Origin: Temnothorax longispinosus
Lineage: Eukaryota; Arthropoda; Insecta; Hymenoptera; Formicidae
Assembly (NCBI RefSeq): GCF_030848805.1
Contig: NC_092360.1
Span: forward strand, 14,632,001-14,696,000
Length of the DNA: 64,000 bases
Direction of reading: 5' to 3'
A program made the translations under genes and the position numbers. The first letter of the stretch is position 1. The number at the start of each line of letters is the position of its first letter. Below are positions 12,401-25,100 of the stretch, in pieces. The notes under the pieces are model-generated. The model made no database searches, was not told the origin of the DNA, and saw nothing but the letters and a program-made list of their open reading frames with translations.

Positions 12401-15400
12401 CAGCGGCGGCAGCGACATATAAGTGGTTTCCAGTACATCTGATTTTTACGTTCACTGCAGCACTTTGCAATTGATTTTTGCACGCTTCAGTCGCGTTCAT
12501 CTCGAAATATTATGCTGCGCGTGAATATATATATTCTTACTTATGCACACCTACAAACGCTTTGAGAAAAATAAAAATATAATCGCAGTTACTAAACTAA
12601 TAGATACTAAAAAAAAAGGAAAACAATATATGTGTTAAAGTAAGTTATTAATTCAAGTCATATAATAAACGCCTTTACACTGCAAACTCGTACTTAATTT
12701 GAATTATAAACGCTAGCAATTTACGTTTTAACCTTCAATTTGAGATCTACTCGTATTACCTCAACTGTACAGAATCGCCGCGTATCGCGACAGACGTAAG
12801 TGTCGCCAGATGTGGCGCATCGTAACGCGATAAACTCCCAAGGGAGTCCAAACGAGATAATAAATATGCGAACGTGTACGCCTAAGTATCTCGAAGATGC
12901 CGCTGGGTCTGATGAGAACGTTTCGCACGCAAAAGGGAACAGACTCTCGCTCGACTTTGCCAGCGCGCGATCTCGGATTCTTTTCTTCCTTTTTCGCACG
13001 AAAAGTGGAGCGAACACCGGACGATCTTCGCGTATGGATCGTACGATGCGCCACAGCGCAGCCCGTGTCCCGTGAGATTTTGAAGGAAATCCTCACGGAC
13101 ATAAAACTGAATTATTGTTGTCATCGAAAACGTCCTCCATCGTAGACCAAGTTTTCGACTGTTACAAAGTTATGCATAGTTTATGAGGCATGACACCGCG
13201 GCGTCGTCACAATCAGAAACCACTATCTCCGAAATTTTCGTGCTATGCGGCACTGTCTGGAGAAAACGCTAGCACATAAAGCTAACACGCACTATATCTT
13301 ATCTACATACGCTGCTTTTTCTTCGCATAAAGCATTTCCGAGACTATAAATTATCATTAAGTGCTCTTTACGCGAGCATACAGAGATAAAGCGTGTTATT
13401 TGAATAACAATTATTTTATCGTGTCGCTGACATAAACGGGGAACACGAGATTCACGAAGAACTGAACAATTAAATATAATGGGGACTATAATAGAGCTCT
13501 TCGTTGTATCGAACTGTTTCAATAAATACGAAAATTCTTGGAACTAATATGTTAAAAAACATTTTATTATAAAATACGATATTCTTTTAGCCTTTTTTTT
13601 CAAGATTCTTTTTAAAACTCGCCTAGCAATTGTCAGTTAATAGCTTGTTTTGGATAAAGACTCAGCTATATATCTTTTTTTGCGAAAAATGCGTAAAGGT
13701 TACGTATATCAAGTAAATCACCGATGGAGAACGACACTAGCGAAAGAATCTCCTTGGATCATTAACGATGGCGCAACGTGTTGTCGAAACTCGCTAAGAA
13801 AGTATATTAACCGGCATCGTGCATATCGTGACGATGATTAGATTGATTAGCATTGCACAAACGCGCACGACAAATCATTGATTTCCCCGTTCCGATAAAA
13901 TGAGTCTCATAGAAGACTGAAAAATGTTATCTGGTATTTCAGCTAGATAAATGGCACTTTTGTGTATCAACCAAAAAATTTATAATCATGCTCTTTTAGA
14001 ACAAATTAGAAATATATATGTATATTCCTACTCTTTAAAATACATATTTTTAATTTGTAATAAAAAAGAATGGATTAATTTCGTACCGAGGAACGCAACA
14101 TGTGGCTAAAGGTTTGTTTGCGTTTGTATCAGAAGATGTTCCCAAGGATCCGACCTCGTAATTAAGAGAGTGTTCTTTCTCTTTGTACTCTAGTCGCACG
14201 CGTATACTATCTGAGATGTTCACGACCTAGCAGTGCAAAGAATATATTGCTGTTATACTTTCTAAGACTATTATCGGTCTACACGATCTACGATGCACGT
14301 TCTTCGGAAACATTCTTCATGTACCGTTGATACGTTTCTCTTCGGATTACTGATTTATAAAGATGCCGATACCACGAGACGTTCCGTGTTTTTCATGAGA
14401 CAGAAGAAATATCGTTCTATTTGTCACTTTCAAATAATAAAATTCCATAAATAATAACAAATATGTTATGATTCGAATATTACAAATAATAGATAAATAA
14501 TAAATCTTTATTGCCCTAATTAATTAAAAATTCCAAACGCAGGTAACAATCAAAGCAGGAATCCAATCAAAAAAGCAAATAGTATTTGACGAAAACAAAT
14601 CTCGATTACAATACTGTCGTGTGTATCAATATCAAACTGCACTTCACTACACATACAATACTTAAATACACGTGCATTATATTCGATACGCAAACGCGAT
14701 AATTGATTAATTAACAGAAAAAGAACGATGAAAAATCGAACAAAGGAAAAAGAAATCAAAGAAGATTCAATATGCTCTACTCCGCGACTCGGTTATATGT
14801 ATAATTCAAGAGACAAATACTTGATTAATTAAAATTCGAGGGAAGTAGAACTTGAACCGCGGAATATTTTTTAAACAAACACGAGTCAAATATTTTTCAT
14901 AAACTTTTAATCACCATTCACGGGATAAACATCGCAAAAAGAGATCTGTCAACTATTTGAAAATCAATATTTCATATTCCTTCATTTATATAAAATATAG
15001 AAGCGTACTTTGACAAATAAAAACGCAAAATCTACATCACACTAATATCAATTACATTTATTACCATTAATGAACCGTAACAATTAAAATATGTTCGTTT
15101 TAGTACTTTTAGTTCATATAAAACGCTCTCTCGATATCTAACCATTGATATTTTATCGTATTCTCTTTTTCAATGAATAAATATGAAATAGTTATTGGCC
15201 TACGAAAGATTCACACGAAAAATGTTATCTCAATTACGTAATAACAAAAAGTAACAGAAGGTTGGTAGTTTAGATGGTATTGTCTCAAGATGCCGACGAT
15301 GCCCTTTAACCTTTACGCAGTTGTGAACATACGCGTTTGCAGAGAATGTATATGTGTATATAGTCGCGTGCGACCATTACAACTTGCACACTCATAATTC

Positions 15401-15486
15401 TACGCTACGTCCAAATATCGAATGAATAGACTGTACCTATGCTCATAAAATTGCTCGCAAAATTGACGGGTGTCATTCGATTCGAT

Positions 15487-15517
<31 letters not shown>

Positions 15518-15615
15518 AACTAATAGGGAACAAATGTTTTACTCACCTGGAGGGTTCGTCTTTCTGGATCACGGCAGAGAGCCCGAACAAAATGTGGATC
15601 CAAGTAATCCGTCAT
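9370..15615 (-). CDS. Gef26: PDZ-GEF / Rap guanine nucleotide exchange factor (5' part only, three exons)
   Basis: This is the amino-terminal part of a PDZ-GEF (Drosophila Gef26/dizzy, vertebrate RAPGEF2/6), which in the family activates Rap GTPases at the membrane and junctions. Three minus-strand exons join in phase: 15615-15547, 11207-11080 and 9453-9370, giving about 93 residues. The joined peptide starts MTDYLDPHFVRAL, continues DLQIIYYGLLGLEAL and KIVRYERHHANHVLY, and ends TGELATSWYILLSGSVFIDG then SMFLPRS. This matches the first cyclic-nucleotide-binding-like domain known at the start of the family. The last exon ends with two bases of a codon at a good donor (AAG|gtaaga), so the RasGEF, PDZ and RA domains must lie beyond position 1. 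I found no later exon in 1-9369. Introns are 4.3 and 1.6 kb. The ATG is the first after an in-frame TAA. Upstream non-coding exons, possibly near 41 kb, are likely. Confidence 0.88.
9948..10021. repeat. 74-bp hairpin in a Gef26 intron
   Basis: Two 28-base arms pair around an 18-base loop with about five mismatches. The perfect core is TGAAAATCTATAGT against ACTATAGATTTTCA. It could fold on either strand, is the size of a small pre-miRNA, and lies between the second and third Gef26 coding exons. A degenerate MITE is equally possible. Confidence 0.6.
11080..11207 (-). CDS. Gef26: Gef26 second coding exon
   Basis: The acceptor is a pyrimidine-rich tract ending ctgttccag and the donor is gtaagt. 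The 42 codons plus two bases encode DLQIIYYGLLGLEAL, a linker, and KIVRYERHHANHVLY. The last block is nearly identical to what I recall of insect PDZ-GEF, which is the strongest single clue to the gene. Phase is 0 in and 2 out, fitting both neighbouring exons. Confidence 0.9.
11208..15546 (-). other. Gef26 intron, 4.3 kb
   Basis: The donor is gtgagt after 15547 and the acceptor is ctgttccag before 11207. CpG-rich patches at about 12.0-12.4 and 12.8-13.1 kb stand out from AT-rich sequence and could be intronic regulatory elements. No exon was recognised in them. Confidence 0.7.
15487..15514. repeat. poly(A) run, 28 bases
   Basis: Uninterrupted A on the plus strand, placed about 32 bases past the first Gef26 coding exon donor (poly-T in the sense of that gene). 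Confidence 0.95.
15547..15615 (-). CDS. Gef26: Gef26 first coding exon
   Basis: The exon has 23 codons, starting ATG ACG GAT TAC and ending CTC CAG before the donor gtgagt. The peptide MTDYLDPHFVRALCRDPE aligns with the family start of type MDPxYVxALRKPPE. An in-frame TAA lies 36-38 bases upstream of the ATG, supporting this start. A run of 28 A on the plus strand (T on the coding strand) follows about 32 bases past the donor. Upstream, towards higher coordinates, comes a TATTTAAG box-like string near 15680 and then a tandem repeat at 15727-15851. Confidence 0.85.
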
Positions 15616-15726
15616 AATAGCCGGTAAGACTATACCACAATCCTTTTCTTAACAGCTCTCGCGTAATTCCGTGTCCTGCTTAAATACTCGTTCCTGAACA
15701 TCGCCGCCGCCCCCGATCGGAGGAGC

Positions 15727-15851
15727 GATCTTTGATTTTCAATTATGTACGCGCGACATCGCATCAACCATTTGTAAAGTGAGCCGTAGCAATCTTCGAT
15801 TTTCAATGATGTATGTGCGACATCACGTCAACCATTTGTAAGACGAGCCGT
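15727..15851. repeat. tandem duplication, two 61-base copies, period 64
   Basis: Copy 1 (15727-15787) and copy 2 (15791-15851) share GATTTTCAAT, the GCGACATC block, GTCAACCATTTGTAA-like sequence and GAGCCGT, with roughly ten substitutions. They lie 110-240 bases upstream of the Gef26 ATG on its 5' side, so they belong to its 5' untranslated region or proximal promoter. Confidence 0.85.
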
Positions 15852-17753
15852 TCTATCATCTTATCAGTCTTCATAAGACGCGTTGCGTTCTTCTTTCGCA
15901 AAGATATTTTCGATCTTTCCGGATATTATCGATTGCATCACGCGCGATACATAAACTTTAGAGTCACGAAGAATGCGGAATATATCTCCGTGGGAAAATA
16001 TCTCGTTGAATCTTCGGCATATCCAACAATCACGATGCGTCTTTCTCGATTTCGTTTATCGTATATGGAAATCTGTAACAGAAGACAGATGGAAAATGTA
16101 AGTAAAAAAAAATAAATCGTACACAATTTTTGGCATGCTGTTTGTGTTTTACAGAGTGAAATATATCATTTTATGCTGAACAATTATTTATAAATTTAAT
16201 TTTTTCTTTTATTTAATTTTTTTGCGAATTTTAAACAATTATAAGCACTTTCCTTAAAAAAGTGACTAACGACCTTTTCTTGTAGCAAAAAATACGATTA
16301 ATCTTTCTCGATTTGAATTTCTCAATGACGATAAAAGAGCACCGTTACGAATCACGAAACACGCAGGTAGAATTATAAACGTCGCGAATCGGAAGTCGCT
16401 CGTTAAGGTACACCTGCAGATGCAACACGTATCGACCAAACTGGAAACGTCAGCATGTTGACCTTTAACTCCTTCAGGGCCAGGAAGATCAGTGGAAATT
16501 ACTCATGTGTTATATTAAAAGTATTTAAATAATGTGATAAATAATAATATATCACATAGGCCTTTCCGATATCAGATCAAATTGTGTAATCAAATATTAA
16601 CTTAAATAGAAATGTAATATGTTTTATATACATGTTACGTGCGGTAAAATGAGACAAATTTCTATTACACATAATTGAAATGAATTTTTTTTTTAAATAA
16701 CAAGATAATTTAAATAAAAAGATATAAACTACAGCATTAGTGAGCAAATTTGTATATGATAAATAAAATATAATAAATATAATAAATAAATTGACATTTG
16801 TATACCCCAACCTAATAGTTAAATAAAAAAAAAAAAATATTGCGTGTTACCTATATGAGCAATATTATTTGGTAATATGTGACAGACATTTCCTGCCTGT
16901 CAAAGAGAGAATTTAGATTCAATCGATTCCAAAAATTGTTTAATACAAAATATAAAGGATAAGAGAATTACGCGATTGTCAATTTCTGAAGCCATCTTCT
17001 GACCTTGGATAAGTAACGTCACGCGAGGCACGTACCTTAACTACCTTGAAAGCGGTAAGTCGAGGTCGTGCAAGTACTCGGCGCTGCGTTCAGCACCCAT
17101 GAACGCACCCGACAACGCATTTTAGAGGTTCTTGATCCTTAAGGAACGGGACTGGGTTTCGCTTCGATTGGATCGTAGCACTTGAGAATTTATCTGATTA
17201 TCGCGACAGTGATATTTATAATTTAAGGTTTACATCGCCCGTGCGTGACATCACTCGGAATTCTCATAAACATAATAATTATGCCAAACGTGGAATTACT
17301 CCTTATAAATATGTGAAACATCTTCTAAATTTTTGCATAAACAGATTTTGCACCGGTTTGTCCACTGCTATGAGGAGCAGATAATTTTAGACGTGCGGAG
17401 ACTAGCGACTTTTAAATGATCAAGAACAAGTGGAAGATTTCGCTTCTTGATTGAAAGGAGACAAAAATAACTCGTCGGACGCGGACAAGACAGATCGATC
17501 ACGACCTCGAATATATCCAATCGTATCTCAGTCTGATGTTTCATGTATTTCCTCTATCCGCCTACAATCTCACCTAAAAAAAGAACTTAATAACCGCGCT
17601 GACGAATTGAATCCACCGATATATTCATGCATTATTCCTCTGTTCACCGGTCAATCGATTCTGCCGTTCGAGAATATTCTCTTCGCATTAACCTATTATC
17701 CATCAGAACAGTTCAAGGTTCTGAGATATTTTATCATGTACAAGAGACAAATC

Positions 17754-17858
17754 ATTGCTACATTGTGTGAAAAATGGAGAGTTATATTCAACAACTTGTT
17801 TGCAGACGGCAAACAAATTATTGAATATAACTCTCCATTTTTCACACAATGTAGCAAT
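17754..17858. repeat. Near-perfect 105-bp palindromic hairpin element
   Basis: Left arm 17754-17803 and right arm 17809-17858 are 50-base reverse complements with only two mismatches, around a 5-base spacer. The arms begin ATTGCTACATTGTGTG. ORFs on both strands here read the same peptide (ATLCEKWRVIFNNLFA) because of the symmetry, which shows they are not genes. It is probably a small non-autonomous element or an snap-back insertion. Confidence 0.9.
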
Positions 17859-18187
17859 ATCAGAGGCATTAATCATCATTTCTAAAGTAAATCTCCGAAT
17901 CACTGTGTGCATTCAACAGAATTTCCTTCTTCATCTAAATAAATTATCATTTGAATTACGCGTATGTGCCGAAACTTGTTTACAAGCTTCCGCGTTGCGT
18001 AAACTTTCACACGCGAATGTTCAAGGGAGAGAAAGCAATCTATTAGAGGAATAAAAGCCGAACACGAGCGAAGGAACATCTTGAAGGAGCTGGTATGACG
18101 GGATAGAGTACGAAGAAGAGTGCGGAGCTTCGTCGGCCTTGCGGATCGTTTCTGTTTAGCTTCGTACTACTTGTTTTTCCCTCTTCA

Positions 18188-18233
18188 TCGTCGTCGTCGT
18201 CGTCGTCGTCGTCGTATTCTTCTTCTTCTTCTT
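18188..18233. repeat. (TCG)n/(TTC)n trinucleotide repeat
   Basis: About nine TCG units followed by about five TTC units within a GC-richer patch. No supported reading frame runs through it. Confidence 0.9.
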
Positions 18234-18595
18234 TTCCCGCCCGAGGCCCGACCGGCTCTTTCTTTCTAGTTTCTCCCCTTCGTGAAAGAAACTCGCTGAG
18301 TCCGCGTCTCGTTCACGACTCGCCTATGCACCACGAAGCGAAACGCCGTTAAACAAAAGCGCGCGGGAGTGTGTGTGTGTGCTGGCGCGTATATCAATTT
18401 ACTAATCGCAGTAATCGCGCTCGATCATCGACCGTCGAGCCAACACGTAACGATCCGTAATTGACGATAGGGGATGGGCGGATTGACGCCGGGTTGAACA
18501 ACAGTGGATCCGTAATGAGTTATTGTCAATCCCCACGAACGTGGCTTCGCATGTAGGTCGATCGTCGTTGAGTGTCCAAACGTTATATAAACGAC

Positions 18596-18641
18596 TGTTA
18601 TCATCAGCAACTTGTAAAAATCTACAAGCTGATAATAACAG
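18596..18641. repeat. Short hairpin
   Basis: CTGTTATCATCAGC and CTTGTA on the left pair with TACAAG and GCTGATAATAACAG on the right, around a 6-base loop, with one mismatch and a two-base bulge. No role is assigned. Confidence 0.6.
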
Positions 18642-19739
18642 GCAGGCGTGGCGTGGATTGAAATCCAGATGCCGCGATGCAACATTGAGCTAGGAGTAAT
18701 GTGTCTGATATGTCGGTGTGAACGTAACGATAACCGAATGACAATATATCAAACATATAAAATTGCGAAAAAATACGTTAAGTTAACTATAACGCAGTGC
18801 AATTCATCGAAATTGCAACGCGATGGAATTAATTGCACAACTCTTAATTTTCGATAATATCCACTAGTATTAATCGATCTTTATCGGAGGATTAGCTTAT
18901 AGAAGATAATTTCGATCGATGAAAAAAGGATAAAATTCGAGACTGTTATTAATAAGACTGCGTCACGGCCTGTTTACAGCGCCATGCTTTCTTAGACAAC
19001 GCGTTGGTCCAAGAGTCAAATCTGTCTTCGGCCGTGCATGTAAACGACTCATCGATAAAAATATCCTCGGTATATGGGGCAGTTCGTAAAGCCGCCTTCC
19101 TATGTGAAATGAGACCTGCTCTATAAGTAAATAGTCTGCCTTCTAATATCGGACGCTCGGCTTACATACGTACGTTTATATTTCGGTCAGATTACATCGT
19201 CATACGTCACAATGTATTAACAGTATTTAACCTTTAGGTATTTTACCCGAAAGAGGTGAACCGAATATATGAATTTTAAATTGCCATATAGAATTAAGTT
19301 TTACAAGTCGCTTGGTAACTTTGAAAATGAACAATCCTCTTTTATAAAGAATACTTTTTAAAACAATAGAAATATTCTAATAATAGCTTCTTTAGATCAT
19401 TTATAATAAATTTCTTTAATAAAGATTTGATTAGAATTTGTAATAAAAAATTATTTATTCTTCGATATTAAATATATTAATCAAAGAAAAATGTGAACCT
19501 TACTATTATAAATATATTAAGTATATTAGCTTTATTTGTCATTATCATTTTCGCTGGAAATTATCACTTGAGGATAAATGCACATAAATGCAATTTAAAT
19601 TTTAGATAGCTAAAGAACAACTTATACATATTCCTATTAGAGCGTCGTTTCCAATAAAAATATCGATGACATTTCACATTTTAAAACGATAAGAAAACCA
19701 ATCGTCTTGTTTTAAACAAGGCGCTTTTTATCTTTTTTT

Positions 19740-19742
<3 letters not shown>

Positions 19743-19778
<36 letters not shown>
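19743..19778. repeat. (AT)n microsatellite
   Basis: An uninterrupted AT run of 36 bases in AT-rich non-coding DNA. Confidence 0.95.
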
Positions 19779-19780
<2 letters not shown>

Positions 19781-22105
19781 AAAAATTCTTATATTATGCA
19801 ATCATTAAATAACAACTATGCCTTATTAAGTCCAGAAAACTAAGACTTAATTTTATTCTGTTTTTACTTTCTTTTATTTATCTTTATCATCAACTATAAA
19901 TAACAATAATGTTCTGCACATGCTTGAACATATGTTTCGCTCTATTATTGTAAACACAGTTGATGTCGTGCGCTATTACTTGAATTAAGTTCCGATGGCA
20001 AATCGATATGTAATTATCGGGCTAATAATTTCCCCGCCTCGATAAGTCGCTCTTATTTCCTCGTCGCGCGTTTAGCGATAAACGTATAGCTGTTTTATTT
20101 GCCTAATGTAAGATTCGTGTTTCGGCAAAGCGAGAATCGTAACAGCAAAAGCATAATATCGCGTGCTAAACGCACGGTGAAAATATCGCGCGGCCACAGC
20201 TCCAAGACTGCTTGAAAAGTTACACGCCATGGTATAAGATATTCGAGGTAATCCGAACCACCGCTGATCGTTGAGACGACCCGCGACCGTGCGGATTCAC
20301 CGTATGTAAGCGTAAACGTGCCGTGACCATCGCGAAACAAAATGCGCGAGTGCTTGCAGGTGGATGCATTGCAGAAATGGAACGGGAACTGGAATCGAGA
20401 ATGAAGCACGCGCTTATACCGTTGCTTGGAAAGTGTACGCGCGCCAAGCCAGTAAATCGAGGGATTATATTCGAAAGAACGTTAGATTCAGGCGCAAAAT
20501 TTTATCACGTGTGTATCGGTCTCGAAGATCAATAGCAGCTTTGCGAGAGATCTGTATTTCAAATTTGTATTTCAACATATGTGCGAATCTCAAAATATGT
20601 GTGCGATTAGAATGGGATAAACAGCGTTTGCCGGCCGTTTGTCACTCGTGTTTGGCGAACGAGCTAGATTGGATCCAGATATGCTGACGGCGATGTTTCG
20701 GACAGTGTATAACAGTATCACAAAGGGCCGTCTGTTAAAAGCGCGACACGCCCCTGTAGAATGCCCTTCATCTCGCGCTGGCTTGTCCAACGTATGTTTC
20801 TCTCTTTGACAGCTTCATGCAACACGGCGCAAAAGAACATAAACGTCCGAATAATGGTGGATCCGAGGTGATGGTGTATTTGGTGTTTCTGTCCTTTTGT
20901 GTCGTGAAACAATCGATTACAATTTATATCGCTCTGCTTTTCGCTTGACTTCCTTTTTCTACACCTGGTTTTTTCTATAACTCGTACATCCATCGATCGC
21001 ACGTATTCATTCATTGGTGTCACTTGCAAAAGATGCATGGCTGTCAAAAGGTTATCGATCTTATCAAGTTCTTCTAAGAAAGTTGAGTATCGGTCGTTTC
21101 TCGGCTATGACTTCACGAAAGACGCTTGGTAGTCTAGTATCAGATGTCTGTTATTGATCGTTGCCTTTTTCGCATACATATATTTTTCACTGCAGTCTCC
21201 TGCTACACTAACTCCTGTTACAATCTACATGCATACGTTCGATGTATATCATGTCTGATGCGTATATCCGTACTCAAGAACAATATACCATATTCGTTAC
21301 GCGATAAGTAGATAACATACATCTAAATTAAAAAATTTTAACGCAACATATTACATTAACGTGGCATTTCCCGCAAAGGCAAAGGTATTATTTAAGCTAC
21401 TTATTTTAATAATGACTTTAATCAGAGAGATTAATGAGAGAGAAAAATCATGAATATAAATCTTGGTAAGAATGTAATAATCCACAATATATGTATATAT
21501 ATTTACAAAATGCACGAGATATACGAATTTATTATTAACATTCGTTTTGTGACATATTCTACGAATAAAGACAAATCTAAAGCATTTTTTATAAAATCTT
21601 ACGCGCGCGTCGCGCTTGAAGAACATTTCCTATGTTTCCACGAATAGACAGAAATCAAAGTTCGCGTAAATACGAGATACAGCACATTCGACTTTTTTTC
21701 GCTGTATTTTAATGAGATCTATCGAACGTCTTCGGTAAATCAGTACCAATGATCGGCCTTTCTAAAGATCCTTGGCCTACTCTCGCGCGTTCGTGCCGTC
21801 GTCAACATATTACATCCGCGCTACCGTTACCATTATTAACGCCGCTAACATACCCTACGACACGATTAGAAGCGCGATGTGCGACCTACGCCGCCATAAT
21901 ACGCGTACATCCTCATTAAACTACCGGATCGTCCCCCGCTCGCTTATCTACGCACTTTTTTATATAACATTCTATTAAATCGCCTTGCCCACCCTCGCAC
22001 TCGCCGCGCGTTGCAGTGATGACAAAACATCTAGTTCGTGGGTGTATGAATGCAACTCTCTTCAATAAAAACGAATTTAATATTAAATTTGAATAAAATA
22101 AAATC

Positions 22106-22108
<3 letters not shown>

Positions 22109-22142
<34 letters not shown>
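22109..22142. repeat. (AG)n microsatellite
   Basis: Seventeen AG units in non-coding DNA. Confidence 0.95.
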
Positions 22143-22145
<3 letters not shown>

Positions 22146-25100
22146 AAATTATTAAAATATATGTTACATTAAAACCAAGAATATAAAATTTAGTTTTAAA
22201 TTATTTTATTAATCTTGTTGGCATAAAATGATATCTGCTATGTATATATATATGTGTACATATAATATATAGGTACATATAATATTCAATCGTAATTTTC
22301 CATATGCACTCATACAAATTATAAAAAATGATAAATATATATAATTTCTTTCTTGACTTGGCAGAGCAATTTGTGTGATACAAATAAAATAGTAATTTAT
22401 TTCTATTTCTTTTTCAGAATAATCTTATCACACAAAAAATTCAAACACACAAATGCTATTTACTTCTGAAAAATTTTATATTTTATTTAACAACAGCCAA
22501 AAAGGTGCATTTGTCGAGATTTCTAAAAACACTAATATTCTTTTGTCAATTTCGTCAATTTTGTCAATTTGACTTTAACAACTTTCGTACTTGCAAAATG
22601 GAAGATATCCTCTCACATTATAGAATAACAAACTGACAACGAGCCAGTTCACCTAGATTCGTGTCCATGGTTATATAGCGGCGGATTACAGAATATACGA
22701 AAAAACTGTTCGCGCTGTGGGTAGTTTTAAATGGCGTACGTCGCTGGAAAACGTAGTAAACGAGAAACGGTTGGGAACATTTCTAACAATTGCCATAGTC
22801 CACCGCCACTTTGTGAACACCGAACAATTCTGAGCGCCGCAATAATCCCTAGAAATACAATAGACAATGCGGCACACCATCGCGAATCTTATTTGGCACG
22901 GATTTAATGATGATCGGTACGATGATTCGTACTCAACAATTTTTCCATTCAAGTCTGAAATTTCCATTAATAAAAACATTTATATATTTAACGTAATTTA
23001 GATATTTTTAGTATCATATGCATAGTGTTCTATTTAATTATTATAAACCAATAAAAATTAGAATATATAACTGATACAACATTACAGATATTTTTTAAGT
23101 TTCCGAATAATTTAAGAAACATGATGCGAGGTTATTTACATCCAATCTTAAATTTTTTCAATTTAATATAAAATTTCATAAAAAGCCATTTAAAACTATA
23201 CCATTTTTTTCTGTATTATTAGCGTATTACCTAACACATGAGAAATTGGCATGACGAGATTGACTGTTTACCCATATGTCCAGGAATAGTAGCAATGTTT
23301 GAAAATATGAGTAGCGTTCAAACATGAAAATTCGAAGCGCACGCGCATGCAACTTTCCGAGAGTGAAAACGTGAAGTGGCCGTCGTCACGCTAGCGCACA
23401 GGGTTCGCGAGGGTGCCGACCCTCCGTCGCGTCCCCCTCCTTCGCCCCGATTTCGCACGCACTCTCCGCCAACTTCTCCAGAAAGTACCTCCGTCGGCTA
23501 CTTTGTTCGCGTGGAGAGCGGCTCTTCAAACTCGTCGCTGCTACCAGAATTACTGGGAGAAAAGCCGATGGGAAATTAGAATATTTCTCTCGCGAGATAA
23601 TATTTCTCTTTTGATTCGTCATTGCGGGACAATCGTATAATGATCCAATAGCAACCAAACTGATCTAGCCTAAACCTTATACGAAATACTACGCGATATT
23701 AATGATTGCATTCGTAAGATAGTATCACCCGTATAAAATAAGTTAAAATTATAACGTTTATCTCGTGATGTACAATAGAATGAGAAGAAGAGGAATTAAA
23801 AGAAGAAATTAAAAGATGATTCAGTCTAAAAGTTAAAGTTCTCTCCTAGCTGCAGAATGTAATTCTTTTAATATAACAGCCCCTGCAATTATTTCTGTTT
23901 CGACATGTCACGCTCGTAAGAGCTCGATCGAAAGGAGCTCGTGAAAATCCTATCTCTCACCGAAGCGGTAAAGTGAACGGTCGAATGGAGCGGATGTTTG
24001 CTCGTGGATCGCAGGATGACGATCGGAGAAGGAACGAAGGAAGCGCGGAGGCTCCTGATGCGCTCGTCACGATGGCATCGAACCGGCTGTAATAACCGCT
24101 TCTTGTAGTACAGCCATCCGCCATTCGCCCGCCATTCGAGCCTTATTCGAGCCGCTCTATACGCACTCCGACTCGCGGCTCCGCGCGGATACGTGTGCCG
24201 GCAATGCCGGCATGTAGGAGCGAATGAAAAAGGATGAAAACCAAGTGGAAAAGTAGAGTCCCGGTCCCCGGAGCTAGAAAACGTCCGATGGCGCTGCTCC
24301 TGCGTGCGTATCCGCGGTGCGTGGGATAGTTCTCATCGCATTATTATCGCCGCCCATGACGACGGCTGTATGCACTATGCACGCAAGCATTCCGCGCACG
24401 TATAAGCCGATAAATGCTCTCGTATGCTCGCATAATACGCTCATACAGGGCGTTTCCGAGACAGCGGCGAAGTCGCGATTGAATGACGCGTAGGCTTTAC
24501 GTGGCTTTCTCTAAAAATCTTCAATTATTGAAAAGATGTATTTAGAGAAATCCAAATTAAATTTAAATTAAAATTAAGTCGAAGCATCATGATTGCAATT
24601 CAAAGTAGTATAATACTTTTAGCTAAATAAAGTATGGAGTTCTAATGTACATTTACATTTTTGATAATTAATTTGCAAAGAGCTTTTCGTTTTCGATGAT
24701 TTTCAATTATCGACAACAAAAAATATCGCTAAGAAAATTTACTTTGAAATAAGCAAAGAGTATATACGTATGTTCAAAAATGTTATAATCCGTTATTTTT
24801 TTCAAAAGCGCTCGGTACAAGGTTAATTCGTTCCCATCGCGAAATCGTGAAATCGATCTTATATACAATAATAACTTTGATGATCCAATCTCTCAATAAG
24901 TACAGGATGTAAGCTTCGAAATGATAAGACTGTAACACTTAACATGCAGTGTCGAGATGATAATCTCGACTGTATATTTAATATACAGTGTTCTTCTGCA
25001 TGGAATATATATAATCTTAAAATTAATTCTGAATTAAATGATATTATTAGTGCTAAATTATATACTAAAACAGTCTGATTTAAGTAGACATTATAGCAAC

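Noticed and set aside
17451..17885. 144-codon plus-strand ORF
   Set aside because: Its second half runs through a perfect palindrome and the same peptide appears on the opposite strand. No family motif was seen in the first half.
20095..20790. Several overlapping ORFs of 66-107 codons on both strands
   Set aside because: CpG-richer patch with many open frames. No conserved motif.
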